Of a stretch of 26,662 bases of DNA, positions 10,801 through 22,400 are shown one piece after another. The position numbers and the translations under genes are program-made. Numbering within the stretch: the first letter of the stretch is position 1; each line of letters opens with the position of its first letter. Source of the DNA: Phallusia fumigata (lineage: Eukaryota > Chordata > Ascidiacea > Phlebobranchia > Ascidiidae); contig QXVZ01020065.1 of assembly GCA_008931825.1 (NCBI GenBank), positions 1-26,662 on the forward strand, read 5' to 3'. The notes under the pieces are model-generated. The model made no database searches. It had not been told where the DNA came from and saw only the letters and a program-made list of their open reading frames with translations.

Positions 10801-12423
10801 TTGGACAACTGGTTTAAATTCCTCCAGTTCCAGTTCAAGAAAATCGTTTTCCTTGCTGATTTCTATGAAATGGTCAGAGATGTATAGACCACTCTTTTCT
10901 TCCAGCTGACTGGAATTGAACTTTATAGCAGAAGTCCAAGTCTTCAGGGAATTTCCAGGATGTTGTACATCAACAAGAAATTGGCAGCAAAAATCTTTCA
11001 ATTCTAAAACACAGCTATTTTATGAGAGAACCTGCAAAAAATGAATAATTACTAGTTGGCAACACAATTAGGATCAACACTTGTATTTTTGCACATTTTA
11101 GAGCAGTGTTTTAAAGTCTAGTTAAAAAGTGTTTAAATGTGCAAGGCCAGTTTCATATACATCAGGTAAATAAAAGATTAAATTTCTTCTGTTGTAGGAA
11201 TTTTTTGCATTTTTATCTGAGTTTGTTTTAAACTACATTTGCTTCGCTTTTCAATACAGAACAGGAAGAAAATAAATCTAGTTGACACACATATATTTTT
11301 GCTTATTTCATCTTTGTTCATGCAATTCCTAAGCTTATTTACCAGGAATCATAAGATAATCCGCTGCAGCGAGAACTTGGTAAACATTCTCATCATCAAG
11401 TGTGATTTTGCTGGTGTAAATAAAATCAAGGATTAACTTCAGTGTCCCAGCTGAAATCTCAGTAAGCTTGATTGTGTCCTCGTATTTTTCCTGCATCTGT
11501 GGAAACATGCGTCACATTTACTGAAGCTGTTTCCGTTAGAACTAGACTTCAACATTGTTTAGTAAAGTAGCTCACTTCAAGATTGAAGAGTTTGTCAAAA
11601 TAATCTGACACAGCACCAAGAACACATCTGTGAACTTCAAATTTTTCTCCATCTGCTTCCAACACCGCATCGCAACAGTTTTTATTCGTCACACGAAAGC
11701 TGCAAACAACATGAAGAGTTATCTGAAAAATCAGAAGTTTGATGGTTTCTGGAGTTGTCTACTGTTTGTGGTTACGAGACAATGAACAATATCTATACAA
11801 GCAAAAAATTGCAAAAACACTTTGCTAAACCTGTGATAACCTTTCATCATTTTCTAAAAAGAGCACATAGCTTTGTTTTCATTTACTTATATAAAACCAT
11901 AATTAACTCACTTATTAAGATTGACTGCCATTTTTTTGGAGTGTCTGCTGTCAAAACTTTGTGTTCGTTTGGAAAACACTACTGCAAATATTAAAAAATA
12001 GAAATAAATTAACAGTCAAATTGTTTGGAGTTACAGACTTACCAGGCAAAGATTCCATTGGTGACTCTGCGTTTTTTTCAGGTTGATCTGCGAAAAATCT
12101 TGAATGTTTTTTAAAAACGTAGAAACTGAAATCAAATATGCTACATGACATTATATATTTCACAATTTTACTTTCAAATAAATTGCAACAAGACCACAGT
12201 TAAAACAACTGGTAACACATTGATTACCAAATAAAGTGTAAATAAAAGTGCAACAAAAACAAATAAAGTTAAATTTTACTATATGCGTTCACAAAAAGAA
12301 CAACTGTTAGAATTGGCTGTACTTAAAAGCAACTAATAAAGTACTAGTTTTTGGGCAAACACATTGGTTACCATCTTTAGAGGAACTTGTTGCAGTTTCT
12401 GATGCAGATGTAGAAGTGTCCAT
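7875..12423 (-). CDS. BTB-BACK-Kelch protein, copy A (575 aa)
   Basis: Exons in transcription order: 12423-12372, 12087-12043, 11981-11912, 11699-11576, 11496-11343, 11003-10786, 10516-10367, 10306-10219, 9835-9747, 9631-9397, 8922-8794, 8614-8483, 8370-8238 and 7983-7875 (TAG). All join in phase through GT-AG introns: 1,728 nt. A Ser/Thr-rich N-terminus leads to a BTB domain at about residues 56-150 (CCDAVLEADGEKFEVH, SDYFDKLFNLE, AADYLMIP). BACK runs to about 300 (EEDAYTLIVSWVKQD). A very degenerate Kelch propeller fills 300-575 (KMQNCIYLLG, YMFDAATRTWTNF, FSLNTRTWRVITG). Kelch-like proteins of this layout usually use BTB to bind Cullin-3 and Kelch to bind substrate; that role is inferred. 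The diagnostic Gly-Gly pairs of Kelch blades are lost. The ATG is preceded by a likely 5'-UTR acceptor (TTTTTCTTACAG) conserved with copy B. Confidence 0.88.
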
Positions 12424-12667
12424 GCTTCCGCAAAAAGATAACAACAACACTTGACTGCAGACCTGTAAGAAAAATCAGGGTTATATAATTAACGCTGCAG
12501 TTTTTTTCTCATCATATAAAACACAAAACACAAATGTTTACACAGTATCTCTTCACAGCATAACACACATCAAATGAGCATCCTGAACACAGGCAACAAC
12601 AATAAAGTCCGAACGCAACAAAAGTCTCTGGGACAACGCTTCATTTCATTTCATCAACAAATCACAA
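12424..12667. promoter_or_regulatory. Upstream block of copy A, left part
   Basis: About 12536-12667 aligns with 26380-26490 upstream of copy B, including TCTCTGGGACAACGCTTC. Similarity breaks at CAACAAATC (about 12659-12667) and resumes at about 13527. In both units it lies just upstream of the minus-strand gene, so it is probably a promoter or noncoding first exon. The plus-strand ATG equivalent to 26414 is present at about 12573, but its frame is broken by the insertion. Confidence 0.5.
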
Positions 12668-13526
12668 CCTGCCACGGCCACAGGTGATATTTAATGCTGT
12701 GCACATGCATATTATACTATACGTAATGGCATCAATGCACTGTTAAAAATTCTTTGCCTGGATAAAGAAGGTGTAGGATGAATGGAGTCATTTATTACAC
12801 TTTTAGAAAATAGTTTGCTTTGAATTAAGTTTAATTGATAACGTGGCAAGGCAACCTCCACACAAATAGTTTTTGGCTTATGGTGTTTATAACATCTAAC
12901 TATTTGCCAATAAAGCCACAGTCTTTGCTGCATTAATGACTGTTATTATGCAGTGTCAATGATAATATGCAGTAAAATTTGATGATAACAAAGCAACTGT
13001 AATATTTTGGGTCTTTGCTAATTTCCGAAGCGCTGCACCAAATTGTTCTTAATCAAAACATAAAAAACTACAACAAAGCAAACTGTTACAACAAAGCAAA
13101 GGATTTAAAAAGAATGGAAGTACAGCCCCTGTGGCAACATATGTCCTAACGCATATGACGTACCACGCTGCATTCGAGACCTAGCATTACATTTTAGCAA
13201 CGTGGCGTTTTAAGAGACTGTTTCGAGTTTTTGTAATATTAGGCCTAGATACCTGTGCCACTGTCGGGACTTGATTAGAATTCTCATGCGTGTATTTTGC
13301 CGCTAAAAATAATATTTGATCGAGGCAGTATAAGGGTTTAGTTTTGTGCTTGCACCTGATAAACAGTGCTGTTTTTTATGCGAGTGAAAGGAAATAACCA
13401 ACTAACATGCTCTTACAGAAAGTTCTGTCATGTGTTGAAATACTGCAACACTTCGTTGTACAGGTTGTGACGTCATAATAAAGTCTGTTATGCGGCAATA
13501 GCAAAAACGTTGTGCACCGCTATCCT
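12668..13526. other. ~860-bp insertion relative to the copy-B locus
   Basis: In the copy-B unit the flanking sequences join directly (CAACAAATCCGAAACGAAAAAC); here ~860 bases intervene, from ACAACCTGCCACGG to GCACCGCTATCC. I see no terminal inverted repeats, long ORF or poly(A) tail, so the nature of the insert is unknown. It includes a palindromic TGACGTCA at 13468-13475. Confidence 0.5.
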
Positions 13527-13675
13527 AAATGAAAAACTAATTTGTCCGAGGGAGATTCCCTGTTTACGATTGTTGCAATGGACCTTGCACATAGAAATCA
13601 AATGTCAAAAGTCAATCAAAAGCTGAAAAAATGTTTGAGTGGTTTTAACATCTCTCTCAAAATGGGCAACTGACG
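13527..13675. promoter_or_regulatory. Upstream block of copy A, right part
   Basis: Sequence from GAAAAACTAATTTG to GGTTTTAACATC matches 26513-26632 closely (GTTGCAATGGACCTTGCACA is identical). A one-base deletion after GAAAAACTA shifts the plus-strand frame that is open in the downstream copy, which argues against a conserved coding role on this strand in this unit. Confidence 0.5.
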
Positions 13676-14713
13676 GGAAACCTGTGGTTAGCAGTGGTTA
13701 ACGAGGCTTGGGGATAGTATCAAAACAATGTTTAAAATTTTAAAAAACGTTGTCCTTCTGTAACTAAGTCCCTTTTTACTTACTTGCTTACACCAACGGT
13801 ATACAAAAGTTAGTTTTAGGATGAGCCTTTAAATCTCTCTTTTGTCTAATGCAGAAAGCGTCCACAACACCTTTTCCACACTTCCCACAAAGCTCTGTAC
13901 CACATTCACTGCAGCTTTACGTTGTTTTGTAAAGTTAATTATTAACTAACCTTGACAGTTGCATACAATCGCCAGTTACTCGTATGTGTGCTGACAACGT
14001 AAACTGTTGCTTTGTGTTGTTCTGTGAACCTAATTATTAATTAACTTGATCTGTTACATAGAATGCCAGGTATGTGTGGGTGTGGAAATATTTGTGTTGG
14101 TTCCAACCCACTCAGGCTTACGTTTCAGATGAGGAAACCACCCATTTCCCCTTTATTGTTGTCACATAAACACAGTTTAAAAAGGTTTGTATCCAGTTCC
14201 TCTTTGACAAGGTCAACAACCTTATGCTTTGACAACTTTTCTTTTCTGTTTACTATCAGGTTACAATGGAACAATGCCAGAAGGTGTGTAATGTTTGGGC
14301 TGGTTACATCAGTTTGTTTCTGTTCAAGGTAGTGACAAAAAACTTGATTGAGAGTTTCAACCTTATGTTTTATTGGGAGGTACAGCTAAGTTTAAAGTTT
14401 GCTGATTATTGATTTTCACGTATCTTTGTTATATTAATTTGGTTGAGACATTGATGTTATGAAAAACATTTTAATGTAACAAATAATTCGTTTCCTTTGT
14501 CTGTTTTTTTTGTAGCATTTTTGAAAGACTGTTTCGAATGAGACTGTCATGGAAAACACTTTATACCAAACACAGCAAACAGGTAACAGGAAGCTAACCA
14601 ATTAATTTTACCAAATTGTAAAAATCTGTGTTAAACTGTTGAAAGTAAAAATACAATCAATTGCAGTAATATATACAAAAAACAGAATATATATATTTTC
14701 TTGTATTAACAAG
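13676..14713. other. Region before Kelch gene C, no firm exon
   Basis: The missing 5' end of gene C should start here. Two short candidates were seen and neither is convincing. At 14260-14284 an exon would read into ATGCCAGAAG before GTGTGT, ending in the phase required by the exon at 14714. At about 14516-14581 a splice-bounded block is open in only one frame, and it ends in the wrong phase. No BTB- or BACK-like sequence is visible on either strand. Confidence 0.4.
13921..14078 (+). repeat. Imperfect ~95-bp-spaced tandem repeat
   Basis: GTTGTTTTGTAAAGTTAATTATTAACTAAC... and its diverged repeat GTTGTTCTGTGAACCTAATTATTAATTAAC... start about 95 bases apart; each runs into GTATGTGTG. Both are noncoding. 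Confidence 0.5.
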
Positions 14714-17700
14714 GTTTTCTTGTCATTGGTGGAGCAAATTCTCTGGGCAGTTGTGCAAAATATGATGTCTCTGTTCAACAACCCCAATTTCTAACAGTAA
14801 GTGCTTACTTTTAATGGGGCGGTTAGAGTCCTTAGGGATACTGGGCAAGGAGTAGACAAAGTGTCAGCACATACAGGCAAGACTTTAAAGTCGTTCACAA
14901 AAATGCAGTTATTGGGTTAGTGGAACATATGGGTCCTGGATTGGTGTTAATCACACAGTTATTATACATGAGTAAAAATTGACCTTGCTATATCAAAGGA
15001 ACACAGAACCATGAAGTAGAAGTTACAAATTGTTTTGTAAGAAGACTCAGTAATTTTATAATAAACTAAATTAACTAATTTTTATTTTGAAAGTGATTCA
15101 AGTTACAAAGGCAGAAACTTATACTTGGCTGGGACTTGTTTGTCCATTTCTTTGACCTATGCCATAAGCATTAAAACTGGCTTATAACACAAATCATTAG
15201 GTTTGGTCGGATAAAACCAGTGTCATTAATTTGCAGCCACTGAACTCAGCAAAATGTTATGCAACTTCATCAAGAGTTGGTGATAAAGTTTTTGTCATTG
15301 GAGGATGTGCAGAGTTGAGTGAAACTGATTTCAATGTTAAACTGCAGCAGGTCAACCTTCCCGATAAAGGTTGTGAAGTATTGGATATGAACAAAAATGA
15401 AAGTTGGATAAAGAAGGCGGATATGTCAGTGGATCGGATATTTGCTGCATCAGCAGTTATTAATGGTATGTTCTGATTTTTGTTGGTATATCTGTGGTCA
15501 AATACAAAAACTTACCGTACTAATTTCCATTTTTAACCAAAAACCTTTGTTTAAAATCAAATAATAATTTTATTGTGTTGTTATGCTGTCTATTTTAAAA
15601 CTACTTTAGTTTCAAAATCTATAAAATACAGTAAAAACAGTTGTCTTTGATCCTTGCACACAGTCTGTGTATGCATTTTAAACAACGAAGCATTTTATAA
15701 AAGAGTGGTGGAAATATTTAACAAAGTGTACCATGCTGATTATTCTAAAATTACCCAATACTACTTTTTAGTATCTACATAGTAAATTTTTGTATATTTC
15801 TGCAGTAAATAGTAGTTTGCAATTAGGTTGTAAAAACAGAATATAGACAAAAACAAAGAAGTAAACACAGAGTTTCTTACCAATAGTCACCTATTACTGC
15901 ATTATAATGTCAACAATTTTTATTATTTAAAGGAAAAATTTATGTCACTGGCGGAAGGACCAGCGACAGTGACCTCAAGTCCTGCGAAGTTTATGATGTA
16001 CAAAGAAATACTTGGAGCAAGATTCCAGAAATGCTGCAACCAAGATCACATCATACAATGTGCTCACTGGACGGTAGGGACTGATACCTAATTTTGTTTG
16101 TGTGTGTCATATTTATTCACAAGCGTTCTTGTGTAATTTTGTGTAGAAAACTCAGGTAGTAAGAGGGCCTACGTCACAAATGTTGTTTTTGTTAATTTGG
16201 ATGCAGCACACAATGGGTAACCGTTAGGATTATAAGGTCTAATTGGAAGGCTAATTTTGTATGAGCTTGAATCTTACTTTATCTGTTTTTGGCCCATACC
16301 TATGAGTGATCATTATGTAGATAACATAGGGTTAACAAAAATGTGTGTATAGCAGTATACATTATACGTTCGGCAAAAATATTTCACAAAAAAATTTTGC
16401 AGATTCTCTTTATTGTTTGGGTGGAAGTTTGGAAAGTGAAAAATCTTGCGAGCGCTATGATGTGAGACAGGAAAAGTGGAATTTAATTTCTCCAATGAAT
16501 GCCGTTACTTACGGGTCGGCAAGTGTGCAATTGAATGGAAAAATTTATGCAATCGGTGAGTAATAGCACCCTGCTCCACAACCGCCTTGACAGTGGTGTG
16601 CCATGGCAACTGTAACTTAATTCGCTTATCCAAACTCTAGTAAAACTGCCCACTGTGTATTTGTAATGTTTAAAATTTATTATGTCATAAAAACATTATC
16701 ATCGAAAGGCTGTTCTGGCACAAAACACAGGTTGGGGTATGCCACCAAATTTTTAAAGTTTAAAAGTGTGACATCAGTGAAAAATGTTGCAGAGCATTGT
16801 ATGGAACAGTGTGTCAATACATTTATTGTACATTCTTTAGTTTACCTGCACTAGTTACAACTGTTTGATGTAAATTAAATATGTTTTGTAAGCAAAATTT
16901 ATGTAAGCTCTATTTGATTACAATACATGTCTTCATGTGCACATGTGAAAATAAATGCTTACCAGGCTGAGATAACCACATCTGTATAAACGATAGACCT
17001 AAAGTTCATATTTCCCAAACCACAAACCACAGCTCCAGATAGATGGACTTAACCAGTAGTTTGACTGAGCTGGTCTTCTGTAGCCGAATGTCTTTGTGTG
17101 AATGTTATGACAAACGCCTTTCTCTTGGGCTGGTCATACAGTTGAATGTTAACCCCTTTCGAAGATCTATAAAAAATAATAAAACCCTTTTTTGGAGAAT
17201 ATGCATCTCCAATATTTATATTTCAGGTCACATCTTATGAAGGTTTGTGTTTTGTAGGTGGTTGGGGAAAAGCTGCATTGGAGTCTTACAATCCAGTGGC
17301 AGATAAATGGGAGTATCATGGGGAAAAGACAGTTAACGGCGGTTACCATGGAGCTTGTGTTATAAATGAACAGATTTATGTTGTTGGTGGGTGGAATGGG
17401 TGAGTTTCTATTGATCATAATGAAACACTATAACTATTTTACAATATTACTTCACTTGACTATGTGCTGCATATGTAATTACCCTTTATTCTGTGTTTTG
17501 TGCAGGTGCTACAAAGTAATTTATGTTTAAATTCACAAATTGCTTGTAAAAAAAGTGTTAGTTGTGCTAGGGTTACATATTTCCGCTAGGTTGCATGCTT
17601 TATTTAATCATAACCATTAGCATTTATGCTTAGAACAGAAGCCAGCAACTTCTTAGGAAAACAGATTATGTAAACTTGTGCATTATAACATTGCTTTTAC

Positions 17701-17856
17701 CCTCTTGTGTAAAATAGTGCTGACCTTTTTATTTTCTGCATCTACAGGTTCCAGGGTCTCAGTTCAGTTGAACGTTATGACCCCAAACAAGATTCTTGGT
17801 CGCATTGTTTCAATTTGGTTAAACCAGTTTATGGGCACACAGTTGTTGTTTTGTAA
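14714..17856 (+). CDS. Six-bladed Kelch protein, gene C (5' end unresolved)
   Basis: Exons 14714-14796, 15237-15465, 15933-16073, 16403-16555, 17258-17399 and 17748-17856 (TAA 17854-17856) join in phase through GT-AG introns, giving at least 285 codons. They encode six textbook Kelch blades, whose first strands read FLVIGG, VFVIGG, IYVTGG, LYCLGG, IYAIGG and IYVVGG. Each is followed by a YD/YN and W landmark (EVYDVQRNTW, ERYDVRQEKW, ERYDPKQDSW). This is a complete beta-propeller that binds protein partners. The first exon needs a preceding exon ending in phase 1, which I cannot place with confidence. No BTB or BACK exons are visible in the 2 kb upstream, so this is either a Kelch-only gene or one with a remote or lost 5' part. 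The first intron phases match those of copies A and B, so common origin is likely. It lies between the two duplicated units. Confidence 0.82.
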
Positions 17857-17860
17857 TAAA
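17855..17860 (+). terminator. Poly(A) signal overlapping the stop of gene C
   Basis: TAATAAA contains both the stop codon TAA (17854-17856) and an AATAAA hexamer. If used, the 3' UTR would be only about 20 bases long. Confidence 0.35.
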
Positions 17861-18236
17861 CTATCTTTTGTTTTTTTTCTACAAATGTTTTTGCTTGCTT
17901 TGTTTATTCTGTTGTGTTGTGACAGTTTTCCTTTTTCTTCCTCAACCTTTATTTTTTTTGTGTGTGTGATGGCTAATAGCAATGGTTGCAAGTGGCGCGG
18001 GAATTTCTTCCAAGGGAGGAATTTGACAAGCTAAGGGGTGAAAGTCCAGGTATTCATTTTAATTGTAGTGTTTCTTTTTGTGTAAACCCATTGCTTGAAA
18101 ATGCCTTATTATTACTTTTTATCACTTCTTGTCTAGTAGGTCAGAAAGTTCCAAAAACAACCCAATGGCTTATGGTTATGAGCTGCTTCAAAAACTTATA
18201 GTCACTGGTCATTTTGAAAGGATGTGTATGTTTTGT

Positions 18237-18284
18237 TAAACTAAGCTGACACACTTCTATTAAACTAAGCTGACACACTTCTAT
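18237..18284 (+). repeat. 24-bp direct repeat, two units
   Basis: TAAACTAAGCTGACACACTT plus CTAT is present twice in perfect tandem (18237-18260 and 18261-18284). Confidence 0.9.
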
Positions 18285-18522
18285 TTTGCAAGCAACTGTG
18301 ATAGATTAACAATGGAAACTGTGATAAAAATTTACTGCTTGACTGTTTTGTGGTTGATTTATTTCAACTTTGGTCCCAGTAACTATTTTGGCTGACCCAG
18401 AATTTTCATCTCACTGTGATTCCATGCTAAGAACTTGTTATTTTTATTTTTTTAGTTATTTTTTATTAGATTTTTTGTAGAAAACATTACATAAAATTTA
18501 TTCACAGTCACTCGAGTGCAAA

Positions 18523-19097
18523 AGCATTTAGAATGACAACTGCTATGTTAGTTGCTTGACAGAAAGCTTGGTGAAAGATAACGAAATAACAATAGCCCAC
18601 CATAGTATGCTGTAAAAGAAGCACAATCTATTTCAATCCATGTACCAATGCAAATCTTTATTGTTATCTCATTGTAATGGTTGTGACATAAAACATGTAA
18701 TGCTACCAAAAAAATCTGTTCTATATCAACAGCACTTGCTTGTTACATCACTATTACAACACTTTGTTACTGAATGGAGTTGTAACAAAAAACGCAATTA
18801 AACTAAATCATAGCAATCAGCTTCTTAGGCTTTCACATAGATTCACATTTACCATTCACTATTTTGGTGTTGTACCTAAATGCTATGCTAGTTGAATTTT
18901 TGGTGCTTAATGCCACCGTTTCACGTAGACACGTTCTGTCACACTTGTATACATGGCATGTGAATGTTTGTCATTGTAGGATTAGGCTGTAGCGTGTTTG
19001 TCGTATTTATTATTAATGCATCATAATACTCTGTACATAAACCAAACATTTTTATGTTGCAATATGTAAAAAACCATGAGAATGAAATAAAAACATC
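18523..19097 (+). repeat. Orphan copy of the AP3D1 3' UTR
   Basis: Close copy of 5899-6501, with small indels; it starts at AGCATTTAGAATGACAACTG and ends at AATAAAAACATC. It keeps the poly(A) hexamer (19086-19091) but no AP3D1 coding exon precedes it. There is no poly(A) tail at its end, so it looks like a DNA-level duplication, not a retrocopy. It lies behind copy B just as the original lies behind copy A. Confidence 0.9.
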
Positions 19098-19215
19098 TTG
19101 TCGGAAGGGTATAAGGCGAAGCCAGGATTTGAACCCACAACTAGGCTGGCCAAGTGACAACCTGGTCAGCTTCAAACACAAAGCTGGATCAACATTGCAA
19201 ATACATGAAGTCAAT
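19098..19215 (-). repeat. tRNA-like SINE fragment
   Basis: The minus strand reads GTTGTGGGTTCAAATCCTGG, a perfect B-box core, preceded by TTGTCACTTGGCCAGCC. The T-stem does not pair and no full cloverleaf forms, so it is a tRNA-derived repeat remnant. It begins exactly where similarity to the AP3D1 3' UTR ends. Confidence 0.45.
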
Positions 19216-19450
19216 AGTGATTTTTCGTAAAAATTAAAAAGATTTAGCGAAAATTACTATTACCCCCAATTGCCTGGCAGCATAAGTATCAACATTAAAA
19301 ATCACATTAAGTCCATAATCATCTAACACAGACTAAAAAAGTGACAGATTAACTACTGAAACTAAAAACATTTTTGATTTTGATAAATCAATCTTGAGAG
19401 AGTTACAAAAACTACCAAACAGTTTATGCACTGCAAACAATACATTTCAA

Positions 19451-22400
19451 CTAGGTCATTGAAAAGATCCTAGCAAATTTATTTACATCATCTATTCCAG
19501 TAATGATTCTCCATGTTTTGTTTGCAAGATTAAATTCCTTTAGAAGCCAACCTTCAGATTTACTGCAAAAAATATTTTTAGTAGTTTGAGATTCCAGTCA
19601 GGTCCTATTTTGGCTAAAGTCTAAAATCATGTTGAGAAGTCTCATTTAAAGACAGCTCCTGCAAAAACTACACGGTTTATTTGTTACCTACTCATAAAAC
19701 AAGCAGCAAGGTAAAATGGTCCTACTGCCTTTGGAACAACGTGGAACAAGTTTGAGTATGTGTGTGAAATAATGAAACTATGTACAATAACTACTATACT
19801 TTTGTCTGTAGCCAACATTCAAACTTAAAACTTACCTTTTTACCACTGCTACTAATGTGCCATCAACAAAACAAACATCCTGAACATTGGATGTGTGCAA
19901 CAATGTGCTTAATTTTGCCACATTTTGCTCTTCCACCTTGTACCTCCACAGGTCGTAGCAATCATTTGCCTCTATGAAACACAATATGTGTTAGTACCAG
20001 AATGATGAAAAAGAACAATCTTACATATAAGTACACTGAGCATCTTATCAATTGGTATATCTACAGTTTACAATACAATAATTATAAGGAACAAAGTCCA
20101 CAAAGAAAACAAGAATTTCTGGCCAATAAGGAGATCAAAATTTCCTGGTGACAAACCTTTTTTTTGGAACAGGTATATAACACCATTTATTGCAATAGCT
20201 TTTTCCACATTTTCAACTTCTTTTTTGACATATTTCCATCTTTGATCTTGAAGGTCATAATATTCCCAAGATGGAAAGTGAAAAACCTTTTCTGAGGAAA
20301 ATCAGATGCTTTAGCATTAGGCATAAGGAGTCACGGCCTCTCAAATTTTGAAATTGTACATTAAGGTGAGCTTCCCTTGGAAAAAATCTCTAAATTTTTG
20401 CATTAAATTTGTTGCTTGCCCTTCAAACAAAATTTTGGGCTGGCTATATTATTGTGTAGGCCAATGCTTTTTGGTATTCAACATAAAAGCTTGTGTCAGT
20501 AATGTGTTTTTAAAATAAAAATAAAGTAATTTTTCCAATGAACTACTATCAAGATAAGTCAGGCTTAAAACAAACGTCTTTAATTAAACCAGATCTCTAA
20601 CCCAGATTAATTTGTCAGTATAATTGAGTATGGATTAACCAATGGTTAAAAACCAAGGGAGGAATGCATCAAAAAAGTTAGGAACCACTGGAATAACCAA
20701 AGTTTACTCTAGCATTGTTTTGAGGGGGGGGGGGGTAAATTGTATTTGGAACAAAACAATAATTCAAAAAGCAATAAATTTAATTAAGACACTATAATTT
20801 TCACATATGTCCTATAGTCGATACATTTGCCAATGTGCATCTGGTCAGGGACAGATCACTTGCTGCAGTTATTTTTCAGGGGTTGGGTGAGGTGTTACTT
20901 TTGATTTGTGCCCCGGATCGTGACGAAGCCAATGCCGACAATGCCCCCGTTTGGCGAAAGGCCACACCTGTGCTGTTTATATGACTGTATTGTCGTTTTG
21001 CCTCTACTTTTCTGTTTGTTTGTTTGATTCCATTTTTACATTACGGTAATGTAAAATTTATGTCATTGTACTATCGCTTTTTTTGTGTTAAGTTATGTTG
21101 TGTGTTTTTTTTCTACACTCCTTCCTTCGGCGCCCTGAAACTATCCGACAGGGTTTCTTTCGGTGGTTTATTTTCCTGTCGAACCCCACTCTCTTTCCCT
21201 AGAATGAGTGGTAGCATAGGAGCCCCCTCGGCTGGCCCCACCAACGCCCCCCCCAGTCGAATTTCTCACAATGCGCCAAAACTCACTCTCTTGTGAGTCC
21301 CCGACACATAACGCCTTGTAATGACGGTGTAGCTGCAGCGCGTGCCACCTTGATCCACCAATTGTGCCCTCCATTTTTCTGCGCCTTATAACGTCTCAAC
21401 GTTGCGCAGCTACTTCCGGCTTGGTGATTGATTTAGTGCAATTGGGTCGCTATTATTTCTTTCACCAAGCAAAATAAACTCAACTCAACTCAAGTCATAA
21501 CATAGTTGTGAACGAAATCGTTAAGTACAATTGTATGCCATCCTCTAATTCAGCAACATATCTTTGTGGTTGCTCAATGAGATTATCATTCTGAACTGTG
21601 TTATGCAACTCTGTAGGATGACCTGCAGTAACATTAGACACAATGACCTTTTCCAAGAGCCATTTTAATGCAACATATAGAAAATGTATAGGACAAATAT
21701 ATCCATTTAACCTGTTTAGCAACAAGATGAAAAGGTGTGAATGTTAAGTTATTTTAATTGCTTGGAACAACCATACAGTATTTAACCACTGTACAGCAAC
21801 AAAACATGGATGGGTGGATGACTGCAATTTATTGTGATGCTCAGTGTTTTGGAGCTTGTTAATGCTTGATAGTCTATTGAGGTTACCACTGCAAACTAAG
21901 GTATTTTTTACCTTAGATAAATAACACATTCTACCAACCATTAAAAACTCAAAGGTCATTTGCTTCAATTTGTTTAGAGTAAACCCATTACCTGAAATAT
22001 CACACCTTTCTAAACTCTGTAAACAAACTGATTTTAAACAAAAAAAGTAAGTGATGAGTGACGATGTTTCTCCTTCATGGAAAGAGACCCACAGTAATTT
22101 TTTAGCCATCTACACCAAAGCATATTATTATTATGCAAGAAAATACTTTGTGTTAAAAACTTTGCAACAATGAAACTCATAGTTTGGTGTTTCCCACTTT
22201 TTATACTGTAAATGTTATGGATTACCTGTTGCAGCAACAAGACAATAAGAAGGTGTTGCAACCACAAGTCTTGAAGAAGGTGTTGCAGCAACAAGTCTTG
22301 AAGAATTTGTTGAAGCATAAGAAGGTTGGGTAGAGAAAACAAATGAAGATACAGTGGAAGCTGTAAATTTTCAGTAAAATTATACAGTTAACTACCACAG

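Noticed and set aside
13468-13475. Perfect CRE palindrome TGACGTCA
   Set aside because: A single 8-mer far from any defined transcription start; another occurs in the hAT-like element at about 7582, so it may be chance.
14340-14400. Kelch-like phrase VLLGGTAKF on the plus strand
   Set aside because: It is preceded almost immediately by a stop and lacks acceptor and donor sites; blade 1 of gene C is already supplied by the exon at 14714.
17983-18230. Open blocks reading AREFLPREEFDKLRG and NNPMAYGYELLQKL
   Set aside because: They look protein-like, but the splice phases between the two blocks do not fit and no family is recognisable; kept only as a possible alternative end of gene C.
19110-19200. 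Possible tRNA gene on the minus strand
   Set aside because: The B-box is perfect, but T-stem and acceptor stem do not pair and the A-box is poor; it is better read as a SINE remnant.
21024-21296. 90-codon plus-strand ORF
   Set aside because: It lies in the LINE-like block, has low-complexity Cys/Phe- and Pro-rich content, and shows no reverse-transcriptase, endonuclease or gag motif.
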